This document shows, piece after piece, positions 12,401 to 26,300 of a stretch of 64,000 bases of DNA; position 1 is the first letter of the stretch, and the number at the start of each line of letters is the position of its first letter. The stretch comes from Embiotoca jacksoni (lineage: Eukaryota; Chordata; Actinopteri; Embiotocidae). Both the position numbers and the translations under genes were made by a program. Below the pieces are notes generated by a model. The model saw nothing but the letters and a program-made list of their open reading frames with translations. It had not been told where the DNA came from and made no database searches. Location: NCBI GenBank assembly GCA_022577435.1, contig JAKOON010000018.1, forward strand, positions 11,110,096 to 11,174,095, read 5' to 3'.

Positions 12401-15317
12401 CTCACGTCTAACATTTCATTTGTCTACTGCTTTTGTTAAAAATATACTTAATATAAAAAAATTAAAAAAAAATTAAAAATTGGGTTATTGCTTTATAGTC
12501 GTAAGTCTCCACCAAGCAGTGAAGTTGGAGTTTACATCCATGTCTGTCCAGACACATAATATGTGTAGGCTTTGTAAGACTTTTAATGGAATTAAATAAA
12601 AGTGTATTTTCAGGGATATATAACTAAAATTGATTTGCCCAGACTTAGTTGTCCGTGTTCTGCCGTAGGGCGACTCTTATCATTGTGTAAATTCATTTAA
12701 AGTAACAAAAAAAACCTCAATCAAACGGTCCGACCTCCCCGTCACAGTCCAGTGAAAACATCCCACCAAATTCTGACATTTGTTATGTTGCCTGAATTTT
12801 TGAAATAACAGACATCCCAAATCAAAGGCGAGTTTGTGTCACACTAGAGGCTCTCAGAAACATCTTGTATTTTCAAGTATAGAGACACTTGAAAGTTTGT
12901 GCTGTAAAGAAAAGGGCCAGCCAGACCGAAGCACTTGTTACGGTTGGCTGTCAGAGATTCAGTTTACATTTGACTGGGGTGGAGGACAAAAAAAAACAAC
13001 AACAACAACAATAGAGCATAGTATCGCAATGCCAATTATCGTTATCCTGTTATATTAACAGCTTCGTTAGGTGCATGCATCATTCATGACAGGTTTGTAT
13101 GACTGTTGGTCAGTCTTGTCTGCTAGACAGACACTAAAAACGACTGAAGTCAGATAAACAGACTGAAAACTTACAGATGTTGACAAAGTTAAAGTATATC
13201 ACGTGTATGTTATTGCTTTTCTCAGCATATCGAAAAATTTATAAAATCACCTCTGGTTAAAACCACCACTAACAATGACCCCTCTGATCTGAGGGAAAAC
13301 ATTCTTGTTTTTGATTTCAATTATCTCAGTTTGAGTGTGGCTTATTTCAAGCGCGACACTATTTCCTACCTCTATACAAAGCATCTCGTAAAAGTTGCAG
13401 CCTACATCTTTTGTCAACGTCACCAGTCCTCCACAGATGTACACAAAAAGACTCAAAGCCTGGGGAGTCAGACATTGAGGTAAAATGAAGACAGGCTACA
13501 GTTTTTGGTACAGAAAAAGGGTGCATGGGTGCGCACAGAGAGTTAAATGTTTTATTCAGCCCGCAGTTTTAAGTGCCACGGCCCTCAGGCACAGCAATGG
13601 CCGTCCTAAGTGGCTACAGTGACAGCAGAAATTGGCCTTCTGGTTTACAAACTGTCGCCACAGAGCCAGACACAGCAAAGCAGCTGGGGGGGGGACAGAT
13701 AGGAGCAGAGCACGGCAGATGAAAAAAAAACTGACAAGAGGGAGTTAAGACAAGAGTTGAGACAGGAATAGTAAGAACGGGACAGAGAAAGAGAGGACAA
13801 AAAGAAGATTGAACCGTCATGCTCAAATTGAAAGGGAGAGTGTTTCTTTTAAATCCAGTGGTCAAACTAACAAAGTGTTCATGAGGCGGCTACCAGAGCT
13901 CGACAGACAGATGCTCTTAATGGCTAAACTACCGTCCAGCTCTTAGTGCCTTCCAAACACGTGGAGGCGGCAACATGTGTGCACGGACGCGTCGTCACAC
14001 GCACGGAGGCTCGAAGTCGAGGGGGGGAGGAATAAAAAAAAATCAGCTTTATTAGAGCGCATGTATGGTGAAATGTGACACTAATGAGCAGCGATGTAAA
14101 GCACACATGAGAGGGGAGACTGCAGCTCCATAGCACCATCACCTGGAAAACACCGACAGCGTGCAGCAATGTGGGCCTGTGTGGAGATTCAATTCAAACT
14201 CAGTGTGGGAGTTGTGTTTCTGTGTGTCTTACCCTCATTCTGGTGTTTATTTCGCGTGTGTGTGTGTGGGGGGGGGGGGGGTCCAGGTACTTTACCTCAG
14301 GTCTAAGTGTCGCCCTGGTGCAGGCAGGGCAGATGGGTCCGTGTCGAGAGAAGGCGATGGGCAAACGTCTGGTCCTGTTCTGGCAGGCCTGGTCCTCACA
14401 CACCAACCAGCCCTGCGACACACACGTCACACAAATGAAATTCCACCGACTAAAATCTGCAAACTTAGTGCAGCTGGAACAATCAGTCCTTCAAGACAAA
14501 GTTAAACAGCGATTATCTGAGAAATAAGTATATTTTTAAGGTACATTTTTAAGGGCCAACAGTTGTCGTCATTGTAAAATGTATTAGATCCCGACCGACA
14601 TTCGATTTTTCCGATGCAGGAACTGTTATTATAGAGTAGAAAAAGGCCAATATTCATACATCAGCTAATATTCTTTATATGTTTATATAAATGAAATATA
14701 TACATAAACACACTCCCCCCCCCCCCCCCCCCCACTTTTCCCTCAAATGTGAGTATCAAACACTTTTGACACTTGTGACCAAGATATGCAGTGAAGCAGA
14801 ATATTTGACCGTTTACCATCAGTGAACGCAGACCGGAAACCTCATTTAATAATTAAAAGCAAGTATAAAAGAAAACACATACACGAATACAACAATTACG
14901 AATTTACCCCAAACACCTTTTCTGCATTACTTTTTGTCAAAATGTTTTCATTCAGGCACACATCGGCCAACATACACTCAAATACAGATACAAATAGGTC
15001 ATTATGTCGGCCGAGCTCTAAATTTAATATTTTTACATTTTGAATTGTTGGGCAGGCGAACGAAGACATTTGAAGACGCTGCTTTAAGAAACACAATTAC
15101 AATATCAAGTAATACATTTAAAAAGTAAGTTTTAAAATACACTGCAAAAGTGACTTAATGTTCATTCAATTCTTTTTTTATTTTTTTTATTTTTTTTTTT
15201 TTTTAAAGCATTTATAAAACTCCTGGAATTTCCAAACCACTTTAAAGTTGAGTTTTTTTTGTATTAAAAAGGATGTTAGATGTAAATATGTCCAAACGCA
15301 TGCACGCACACACGCAC

Positions 15318-15352
<35 letters not shown>

Positions 15353-15354
15353 CA

Positions 15355-15403
<49 letters not shown>

Positions 15404-17302
15404 GTGTGTTTCCATCAAACACGTGAACGTAGAAGGGCTTGCATCAGAAAACACGTTCACAGCCGCCTTTCCCCTATGTGATTACTCCTTTGTAAAATGT
15501 GTTCATGTCGCTATTTATTTTGTCGATAAAGGTTTTCTTCAAAATTGACAAAAACAAAAAAAAACAAAAAAAAAACTTTTGTTGCCTCAAGACACTTTAA
15601 AAACGGTTTCTGGTAATGAGGAAATTTTGCTGAAAATTGCTGCTTCCATTTAGCTGCTCTAATTCTGCACAACAATCTGACAAGAAAAGTACTCTGAGGA
15701 AGAAAAAAAAAAAGAAAGATAGTTTGTAAAATAAAAACAAGTGCACGAAAGAGAAGGGAGGGGACGCGAACGGAGGTTTACATCTGATTTCACATCCAAC
15801 CTTTCTGTCTCTCTTTACATTTCAACGTATCTTCAGCTGCTGCGTGTTAGGGTCCTGCTCTGTCAGACAGGCAGTGCAGTGGACAGCCAAAACGGCAGTA
15901 GTTAGGACCTCCCGGGGTGAGGTAGTGACCCTTGGCAGGTGCTGTGGTCTAACCCTCTCAATCGAGCCATATTCTTCCAGACCCCTCATCCCCCTCTGCT
16001 TCTTATGCCCTGTCATTACAAAGGGGGGTTTAAGGTGGGGGGAGGGATGAGGGGGGTGGGGGGTTGTTGTTTAATGCCCAACTAATGACAGAGCATAAGA
16101 CCCACCACCATCAACGCCTTTGCTCCTTTCCTGCATCCATCTATCCTTCCTTCCATTCACTCAAAAATACACCCCTTCACAACCACTGCACCTGTCTATC
16201 TATGCAGCCCCCCCACACAACCCCCCTGCCACTCTCCCCACATACATACAAGCATGCAGCGTTTCTCTGATTGATTTTTAGCTCTGCCTTTGTCTTGTCT
16301 CTTGATCAGTTTTGAGCAGCAGCAGCAGCAAAAAGAAAAAAAAAAAAAAAGAAATGCTGAGGATTATGTTTTATTTTTGCAGCTGACTTAACCATTTTTA
16401 AACACCTCTCTTCTTCACAAGTACATTTGATAGCCTTTCATGGCAAGATCCCACCATCACAAAGTGAGGAACACGATCACAGGGACGCGCTTATACTACG
16501 AGTCACTCTTTAAAGTGACTCGAAGAAGTTGTATACTCACACAAATGAAAACTATATTAGGATGTTTCTGGAGCAGATATTAACTGTGGACCGAATTTGT
16601 AATAGCTTTAAAAACCTGGACACTCAACGATGAGTGAACAGCAGTTAAAGTTCAGCCAGTAATTCTTGATCTGACTGGTGTACAGTCTGACTGAAGACAC
16701 TCTAAAACATGTGCGAAGTTGTTTGGGAAGAGACTTTAATGTAGGTTTTGCTTTCTGATTAAGGTCAGAGTCTAGCCGAACAACAAAACTCAAGTTCAAT
16801 TTTTTTAGCATGTTGTAAAACAGAATATGGTATTTAGGTAATTAGTATTTTTAGTCACTGTTCAACATGGGTCTCCAACCTTTTTTTTAGTTTGAGAGCT
16901 CCTTTGATCCAACAGGTAGATCACCATCTATTGGTTGGAGCCGTAGAACAACTAAATCTTACTGAGCCACTGTATCATCAACTTAACAAGCCTGAAACGA
17001 TGCCTCGTCTTCCAAATTTGCATCCACCAACCAACAAGTCCTCCAACTTATACACCCATGTGGGTTGTTTTCAAACCTTGATCCCATTGGTTTAATATCC
17101 AAAAGTCCAGTTCGTATGATGTGCATGACTCATTTGTTTTGTACAGATTGCAGATATTAAAGTCAGAGTTTGTTTTCTGTTACAATTCAACTCAAGAGGA
17201 GATGTAGGTGTAGACAGAAAGAGGAGTGCTTTATGTAGTCACACACAGACTGACTGGTTCACCACACAGCTACTGCCACGACAAAACCCCGAAATATTCA
17301 AT

Positions 17303-17399
<97 letters not shown>

Positions 17400-17711
17400 G
17401 AGCCAATCTCTTCTAAATGAAAAACAAACACACACATATGTCCCAAATCAATTAGACAGTCCCAGAGTTCACAGCTTTACTCACAAACACCAACTCCAGG
17501 GCTAATTATCTAAACACCTCTGCCGCTCTTGTGCAAAGAGCTGAGCATCATGGGAAATGAGACTGCTTCACTGTCTCTGGTAAAGACTCATGAAGGACAA
17601 TGGTTCGTGGAGGTGGGAGATAAGGAGTATGAGAGCGGGAGGGTGTTTTGTGGGGTTCTTATGACACAAGCCTTGGCACACACCGCTGTTCCCATGGGAC
17701 GCACACGAATG

Positions 17712-17749
<38 letters not shown>

Positions 17750-19641
17750 AACACACGAACAAACGCACACCGACAGTACAAACATATTAATCGTTCACCC
17801 TTCGCATGCATTAAAATGAATTAATAAGGCACACATCAAAGACTGCGGACGTTCAAAGAAGGCACAGTTACCCACAATGCCCTTCTGCTCCACTACGGTA
17901 ACCCTGAAGACATCCACACAAGCCACAAACATTAAAAAAAAATGTAAATAAAGTGAAGATTAGGTGCAGTGGACCTCTGAGCCACACAGAAAGGTCTAAA
18001 AACAAGAAAGGTATCAGGAACGAGGCAGGGTAAAAAAACAACAACAACAACAACATCTAATTGAGGCATTTTGCCAGAGCGAGGGTGGGGGTGTACAGTC
18101 GGACGTCAGAGAATAAAGGCTCATAATTGCATAATTATAGCAGTGGATACCTGACACACTGAATGCAGACGTCAAATGAGTTCCACATAATTTAACCAAA
18201 CAGAGGCAAGACCAGGCCACGACAGGGCCCACCATGAAATCTACCCTCCCTCCGCTTCCTCTCCTTTGTCTGCTCGGGTTTTTTTTTTTTTTTTTTTTTA
18301 AACACACTCGTCTTACGTGACGATTACATCGTTATAGTTTGCGTTGCTTTTCTGTTGAAATACTCTGCAGTCAGGATGCTTCTGGTTCAGAAGGGTTTAC
18401 AAAAAGGGCTTATTAATAAAGAAATAGTTACTACATCAATCGGTCAGTCAAAATTAATTGATGACGAGAACAATCCATTTATTATTTATCAGAAAAAAAA
18501 AAAGAAAAACACCAGCAATACTTTCTGTGTTTACTTACTTTTAGTTAAGGGCCCTGTATTTTTTTTTTATTATTGCTGTACTGATGATAATTTTCATAAT
18601 TGAATAATCTGGTGACAATTTCCCCAATCAATTGAAGGATCACTCTGTAAAGTGTCAGAAAACGTCTGGTTCCAGCTGCCTGACTTTGACAATTTGCCAC
18701 TTTTCGGGTCTTCTGTTTGCTTTTAGATCACTGCTCACCTGAATATTGGAGTTTTGGATCGTACAACACACGTGACGCGCACGGATGCTTTTCCACCATT
18801 TGTTACATTCTATAAATATGTCAATAAAAGAATAAAAAGATTCATAAAGCGCCACAAAGTAGCCGAGGGGCCGTCTTCAAATGACTTGTTTTGTGGGATT
18901 AGAAGTTAGAAATCTTCACTCTTACTTTCGAACAGCAAAAAAAACACACAAAAAAATGGCAAATACTCACATTTGAAAAGCAACAACTTGTGGAAATTTT
19001 GGCAGTTTCACAGTTTGGTTAGATCTCAACAACCGATTCATTGACCGACCGTTTGATTTCTGTTGTTGATGCTAACGTAGAGGAGAAGCCTCTCTGGTGG
19101 CTCCTGCAGCAGAGGAATCCACCTGCCACACAGAAAGACCTCCAACTGGTTTTTGTGCTTTAGCAAGTCAACACTTCCAGCTCTAAAGTGAATAGACCTA
19201 AAATTGGTCTACTTCACAAACACGAACTCTCTCACACACACACACACACACGCACGCACGCACATGCACGCACACACACGCACAGTGAAAAGAGCTCAAA
19301 CGGTTCCACTTTGTACCTCCTCCGCTTAATCAAAGCTTCTCTATTCAACAATTTGACCTTTTGTTCAAAACAGGATTATCACCTTCTCTGGTCTTCATTC
19401 ACCCTTTCTCTCTCTCCCTCCCTCCCCCCCATTCTTCTCTTGCCCCTCAGCCCGTTTCCAGGGGAGACCCACATGACGAGGGTAATTGCAATAATTTGTT
19501 AAATGCCATGGCAACGGTGGTTACAAGGGAGGGGTTAGGAAAAAAAAAAAGAAAAAGAAGAATTGGGAGGTTCAGGAAACGAGCGAATCTCTCATTTTGC
19601 CAAAGACAGCAGGATGAGAGACGAGAGAAGAATGACAACAG

Positions 19642-19712
<71 letters not shown>

Positions 19713-19868
19713 GAACAAGTGTTTGCCCATTCTCAGGGTGCAGGTTTATTGATAATCGCGGGGAGGAGGGTGTGGTGGGGGGCAGGAGGTAATTTCACTA
19801 ATGATTAATGTCTCTGTGGTCCGAGCTCAAGACGCCAACACACATGTACGTACATTCACGTGCTCGCT

Positions 19869-19909
<41 letters not shown>

Positions 19910-20035
19910 GCCAGACAAACAGCTCTATTTGAACTCTCCCTCGGCTTGAAAGGAATCCTTAATTACACAATATTACCCCTCTTCATTGCCCCGCTGTGTG
20001 TGCTGTGTCCACTTCTGTTCAGCCTACACTGGTGT

Positions 20036-20078
<43 letters not shown>

Positions 20079-20233
20079 GCTGCGTGACGTGTAAGTATTC
20101 AGTGGTAGCAGCTGTTTCACACATCGTGACAAAGGGGCTGAGGGGGACTCGCTCCCCACACATTCACCACACTAATTGATTTCTGTTCAGCACTGTGGGA
20201 GAGTTACACCACCACCACCCCTCCTCCCCCCTC

Positions 20234-20317
<84 letters not shown>

Positions 20318-23300
20318 GCATTCCAATCACTGAAGACCAAGGTGTTGGAAGCTACCAGGAGAGAGAGTCCTGTACAAAGACGACACAGGCATCCAGTTGA
20401 ACTGACTCAGACTGAGTTCAGTCCTCGACGCCGCTGTGTGTCACACCCTCTGTTTCTACTCTGTCCAACAGGCGTGTGTGGATATCCATGTGCACGTACT
20501 GCACCAGCGTAAATCAGACCGACACTGCGCGGGCAACCTTTGAATGCAACAGTGGAGTAAAACAAAGTCTTCAGCATGTACACTGTATAATATTTTTTCC
20601 AGTATCTCGATAACAATACAGCAAAAAAAAAAAAAAAAAAAAAAGCCTGAAACTTGTACAATATTGCTCTCGTAGAAGCAGAATTATTTCCTCTCGGACA
20701 ACCAACATCGGCATCCTCGCCACCGTAGTCAGATTTAGGTAAAAAATATTTGGGCAGATATTTTGACCTAAATTTCTGACATTTAGGGTTGTTATCTATA
20801 TATTAATAAATTAACGTTGTCGGCTTATATTTCACTTACAGTAACATAGTGACTACTCGAGCAACCTTATCGTCTCGAGCAGAGGAGAGAAACGAGCCCC
20901 TGTTAATAGAGACAATGACACGAAGCTGAGCTGAAAAGGGTGCACGTAAATTAGGTACATAAAAGAAATAAAATATGTTGTTTCTTTCAGGGAGGACAGA
21001 ATGTCCCAATGTGGAGAGTGGTGGCGGTGTGGGGGGAGGTCTACGTCTAACTTCTGATTGGCATTTGTACTTTTTAAAATATTTTACACTTAAACTAAAA
21101 ATGAATCTACTGGTTAACAGGAAAAACAGCCGCTTCGAATAAATGAATGTACATGTTGATATTGTGAATATGTAACGCGTAGAGGAGCAGATGTTTACAC
21201 CTTGCATGCTCCTGACAACCTGTGGAAATGATTTATTCTGTAAGGCCTTTAATGCAGCATCCTCAGTAACCTTTCAAGCAAAGAGCAGTTTTGCATTATT
21301 GAGACAAATCTGCTTGATCTTTAAAGTGAAATACTTGTGATTTTTTTTTTGCTTTTTGCCAATACTTATACTTATCATCCAAAATGACTGTGTGTTAATG
21401 TTAAATTCGGCCTCCAAACTAAATATGGCCATTTAAGTATTTTCACGGATCATTCTCCAACAAATCTGTCTGGAGCTCTTTTCATTTTGCACGCACAGTG
21501 TGCTCTTTGGTTGAAAATGTCAGCACAGTGTCCCGCTGAGGTTTTCTCCATCTTTCGTCCGACGTCTTTTGATGCCGTCTTCTAACATTACTGCATCGGT
21601 TGCATCCCCCATTGTGTTAAATACAATGTAACCCTTTCATAGACACTTTGTGGAAGGTCAATTTTCACAGTTTATTACTATTTCGTTCTATGCAGCTCTG
21701 TTTCTCTGAACACGTGAGTTTGTGTTTTGACAACCGAAGCTTTAATTTCATTTCTTCAGGAATGTATTGAGAGATATGCAACAACCACAATGCTTAACAA
21801 GCCTAAATGTAGCGTTTGTGGACAAACGATATGCTCCATTTACATTTGGAGAACGGTCTGGATCAAATGAGGCTTTACGTTTGATGTTTTTAAGAAAGGT
21901 GTTTTAGTTAACTAACTGTGAGCTCAAACAAACTGTACACTGGAGAAGAGGGTTGAAAGCCGATCAGCTGGCTCGCTGTACTAGTCTCGCAAGTTGCAGC
22001 GTTAAACACTAAAGGGAAAACTACATCAAGTTCATTTGTGGCCCGACAAGTGGGTAAGACACTAATAGATAAATGTTAATGCGTGCTTCAGTGTGTATAA
22101 TTTAGAGTGTAGTTTTCTTGGCAGAATCGGTAGCATTTATCAAAACCTCACTGTCACCAAACTGGTGTGTAAACACAGAAACACTCACGGAGTAGTATCT
22201 TTTGATGTGGCGACGGATGTCAAGCAGAAGTTTGTTGCTGATGTTGACGGCGTGGTCGATCAGGGAACTCCCACAGGGGACGTGACAGCATCGCCTCAAA
22301 CTGGGCTCCAACTTTTGACCCTGAACAAAACAAGTGGAAAAACAACACGTCAATACATGCACTGATACAACGTCTCCAACTGGAGCTATTTTTTTCCGTC
22401 TCATTCAAAACACGTATATAAAACATGCAGCAGTCGTTTTGTAAACAACTTACTAGAGGCATGTGATTGGTTGGAAAGTAAAAAACAAAACAACAACAAA
22501 ATTCCTTCCTTAAAAACTGGCGAGTGCAACGGGTTGACCGTCGCGAGCAAACTGAAGAGCCCCTGGGCTCTATTACTATACAACACTACTCGGGGTACTG
22601 AGGCTCCAGTTTTCAGTCTTTAGACTAGATGTCGGATCTTTATTTAACAGACACACATCTTATCAGAGTGCTTACTGGAAGTCCACAAGCTTGTGTCACT
22701 GCCTTTTTAAACAAAGAACCAGACGGTTGATATTTTCACTGGGAAGGTTTCATGCCGATCCAATCCGTAAAAGTGCTTCGACTGTGAGAGCCCTAACATC
22801 GTCTGTGAACACAATAGATGTGACTTTCTAAACCAGAAGCAGCCATAAAACTTCTTAAAACTATTGTATCAGCATCGATGGGAAAAAAAAAAAAATTTTT
22901 AAAAACCGCTGCATACAGCCCAACGGGAAAGTTACGTTTTGGCTCAGTGCAACTGGAGTTAATCACAAATTTGGAAGTAAATGTAATTTATATATTAAAA
23001 GGCTTTCACGTGGAGTCTTGCTTTGTCTTGGCTGTTCGGGGAAAGTATTTACCACAATCTCACTCTCCTGTGGATAACATTATACTTGCAGTAATTTATC
23101 ACAGCTCCATTTTTTTTTTTTTAACCTTGTAGTCAGGAAAAATAGTTATTTAATATGAAAACTTGTCTGTTACCTTTAAACCTCCACAAAGAACAAATCA
23201 AACACAGACGATGTGAGAGCTTAAAGCTCCACTGGGTCCAGTCAATTTTAACGTTTGAAGAAAACAGGTCACCGTGACCCCCAGCACCCCTGAATTGTCC

Positions 23301-26300
23301 ACTTGACAGTGAGGCGTACAGGTAATTCAATGAAAGAAGTAGCCACGGTACAGAACAATTACACTAAATAAAATGGCTTTAAACACTGGCTCCCTTAAAC
23401 CTGAACTCCATTTACCTGTCGCATTGACAGCAGCAAAGAAAGCTTTCTGCGGGGAAGTGTGTGACACAAAAGTATGCATGTGACACCCCCACACGGGGCT
23501 TTTTGTTTGCCTACATCTTTCCTGCTTGAAGAAAAAAACACCAGATTTTTCGTCCGGTTTGTGTCAATCAACTCCTTTGACTTGGCTAATAGGCCGCTCC
23601 ACACATTAACCCTCCTCATCTCGATCCATCCTCCTCTTTGGTGTTTTTCTTTTTTTCAGCCTGCCAGGGATGAAAGCAACCTCCCGTCTTCTCCCTCCAC
23701 GATCTCCTCCCCTCCTGCATTTTATCTCACTTGTTTCATTCCAAACTTCGTGTTGATAAGAGAACCCTCCCACCCAAACAAGTTGTATCTATAAAAATTA
23801 TACACCACTTACATGTCAGTTATTTTATCACCGGGCAATTAAATGAAAATATGCCACATCCAAAGCACTTTCCGTCTTGTGGTTGTGTGAGACTTATGAG
23901 AACAGTTCAAATAGCGCAGTCCAAGAATCACATCGTCCAACACTCCTCGCTCTTCTAAGTGTTCGTCTGCACTCCAGCCGACTGACATTTTTACCGCCTC
24001 GTGTCTGCACCTTAAATAGACTTCTACAAAACTGTAAAACAATTTTAAAAGGGTTTACGATGTCTAACCAGGCTGTTTTCATCGATGTCTTGGTTTGATA
24101 ATGTGCAGCTTGCACAGCATGCTGATTTAACTGCCCATGTGGCATAACGAACACTCTCTGGAAACTCAACTCAGGGAAATCCCTGCAGCTCCATCCACAT
24201 TTTTTCTCTCCACACTTAATCTTTTCATCCTCCTCTCCTGCTACCCCGCCATCAAACAACTTTCCTCCTGTGTCTGTCCTCCATCATCCATCACCGCCTC
24301 CTCCTACCATCTCTGGCTCAGTGTCAGCGGTGGAGTCAAGGCCCGTCTGTCCTCCCCTCTCACTGAGCTGTTAGACCGTGTTCGCCACCTTAATTAACTT
24401 ACTGTCTTATCAGGGACTCTGTGGCTCCGTGCATACCGGCCTCTGACACATGCTGGACAATTAACAGCAGTAATCAGACAGTTCCTGGTTAGTTTAGTAT
24501 TAGGTTTGAAAGTACTCTGACAGATAACCAACATTTGAAGAATTTAGTTTACGGTTAAAAGTAGGAAACAGGTCGTTTCTTTCTGTACATGCAATCGCAA
24601 CTTATTCTGCAGTTTCCTATGCGAGTAGGGGATGCTTTTCAGTAAAACACACTAGTATATCTGCTTTAGTGTGTGTGTGTGTGTGTGCGTGTGTGTGTAA
24701 TACTTCTGTTTCAAGCTAATGGGAGTTCTCTCCGTTGGCCGAGGACAGAGGCTCGTCAGTTTTATTAGCGTCTTCAAGACGAGAAAAAGCTGCGTGCCCT
24801 GCTCCTCATTAGAGGCTGATAACACACTCACACACGACCTTGGCCTGACAAATGGTAGGAGACCAGTGTGCGTGTGTGTGTGTGTGTGTATGTGCGTGAT
24901 TGTGTGTGTGTGTCCACAGAGCGGCAGGGGTTAAGGAAAGGCTTTTCAAGTTGTGGAGTCCGAACTATGCCAATGAAAACAGAGTCCATATTGGAGCCAG
25001 GCAGCTGTCTAAAAATACAGACAGAGACACAACATGGAGGATGACTAAAGCATGAATCCTTCACAGGAAGTTTGCCTGAAATGCCTTCGGAAACACCACT
25101 CTCCCACTCCTAAACTCTTTATAAATCTACTCATTAATCCGTTCCACAAGTGAAACACACCAGTAGTGATAAAAGCTATCTGCTCTTTTTTTCCCCTCCA
25201 TGTCTAGGAGCACATCTCTGAGCTTGTTTTTCTGCCGCAGCCAAAACAACACAGGTTTAATATTATCTCAAAGAAGACATGAGTGCAGGACGATTATCTG
25301 TCACCCTGTAAAAACCCAGGAGAAGAACAGTCAAGGACTTCTGTGATATCTAATGCTGTGTTCATGAAGACATCTACTCACAGCTCCTTCGAAGACGCTG
25401 TCGTAGATGTTGTCAGTGCCACACTGAGGACAGGTGAAAGTAAACCTCTCACAGTCTTTGTAGCGCTCTTCATCAGTCAGCTGGACCGGAGCTCCCAGCA
25501 TGCCGTCAGCCTCCTCCTCCCTCTGGTACTGCTGCTGAGCTCTGAACTGACTCGGGTCCAGACCTGAGACGGACAATAGAGTGTTTTTATGTTAATCTAC
25601 AGCAACTAGAACAAAATGTTTATTCACACACAGGATTGAAAGCAAAACACATTTTTTTACGATGAGGAAACAACAGTGAAACATCTATTTTGTATTTTTA
25701 TTAGGCTACTGTGATATTAGCTGTGACACGTTTTCTATGTTTAGCTGTTTCAGCTGTCAACAGACTGTAAAACAGGCATTACGACTAAAGTTATCACAAA
25801 AAGGGCATTGTATTACCTGTCAAAGTAAGCTGTGCGGTCATGGTGAGAGTTTATTTATAAAACTATGAGAACTATATTGTCTTAAAACTATAAACCCAAA
25901 TTCTGATTATTTAACAACAGAATTTCCAAAGTATTATGAAAGGTGATCTCTGCTCTCCTGTTTCACTTCAATTACCAACAAGGCAACCTGAAATACTTGA
26001 AGTCATAATGTAAAGCCTTTTACAGGTCACCATAACCTGGAATGAACTTACCCAGCCACGTGGCTATGAGCACACTGTCAATGCCCTCGATGGGGTCACA
26101 GATGCGAGACACCACAGGGTGGATCTGCTGGGCCAGGTAGTAATGTGTGTCCAGACTGAGACCCTCCTGCTTCTGAAGCTGCTCGAGAGCGTAGGCTCTC
26201 TGAGATGCTGCCAGCGTGGAGCCGTCCTAGGGCGAGAAAGAAGACGTATATCCAATAGAGTTGCATTCTGTTTGTGCGTTGAAGCATTACTGTGAAACAT

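Larger units (their letters stand above)
7792..14295 (-). other. POLA1: POLA1 intron 35
   Basis: 6.5 kb with an alternating pattern of long microsatellites (8728-8798, 8938-8976, 9353-9434, 11398-11527) and GC/AT-balanced, non-repetitive blocks that look conserved (8485-8660, 8815-8925, 9930-10300, 10360-10965, 11270-11390, 11940-12070). 12100-14200 shows no clear structure except short homopolymers. Confidence 0.75.
14413..22188 (-). other. POLA1: POLA1 intron 34
   Basis: 7.8 kb. Contains microsatellites at 15317-15400, 17312-17398, 19645-19706, 19876-19908, 20044-20077 and 20239-20315. It also has poly-C at about 14707-14733, repeat-like sequence near 18390-18600, and candidate conserved blocks at 18055-18200 and 19440-19530. 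No gene seen. Confidence 0.75.

Noticed and set aside
24828..25064. Minus-strand frame with PGSNMDSVFIG considered as a missing POLA1 exon
   Set aside because: Exon 33 joins exon 34 (22189-22320) in phase with the expected cysteine pair, so no further exon is needed here and this peptide has no POLA1 match.
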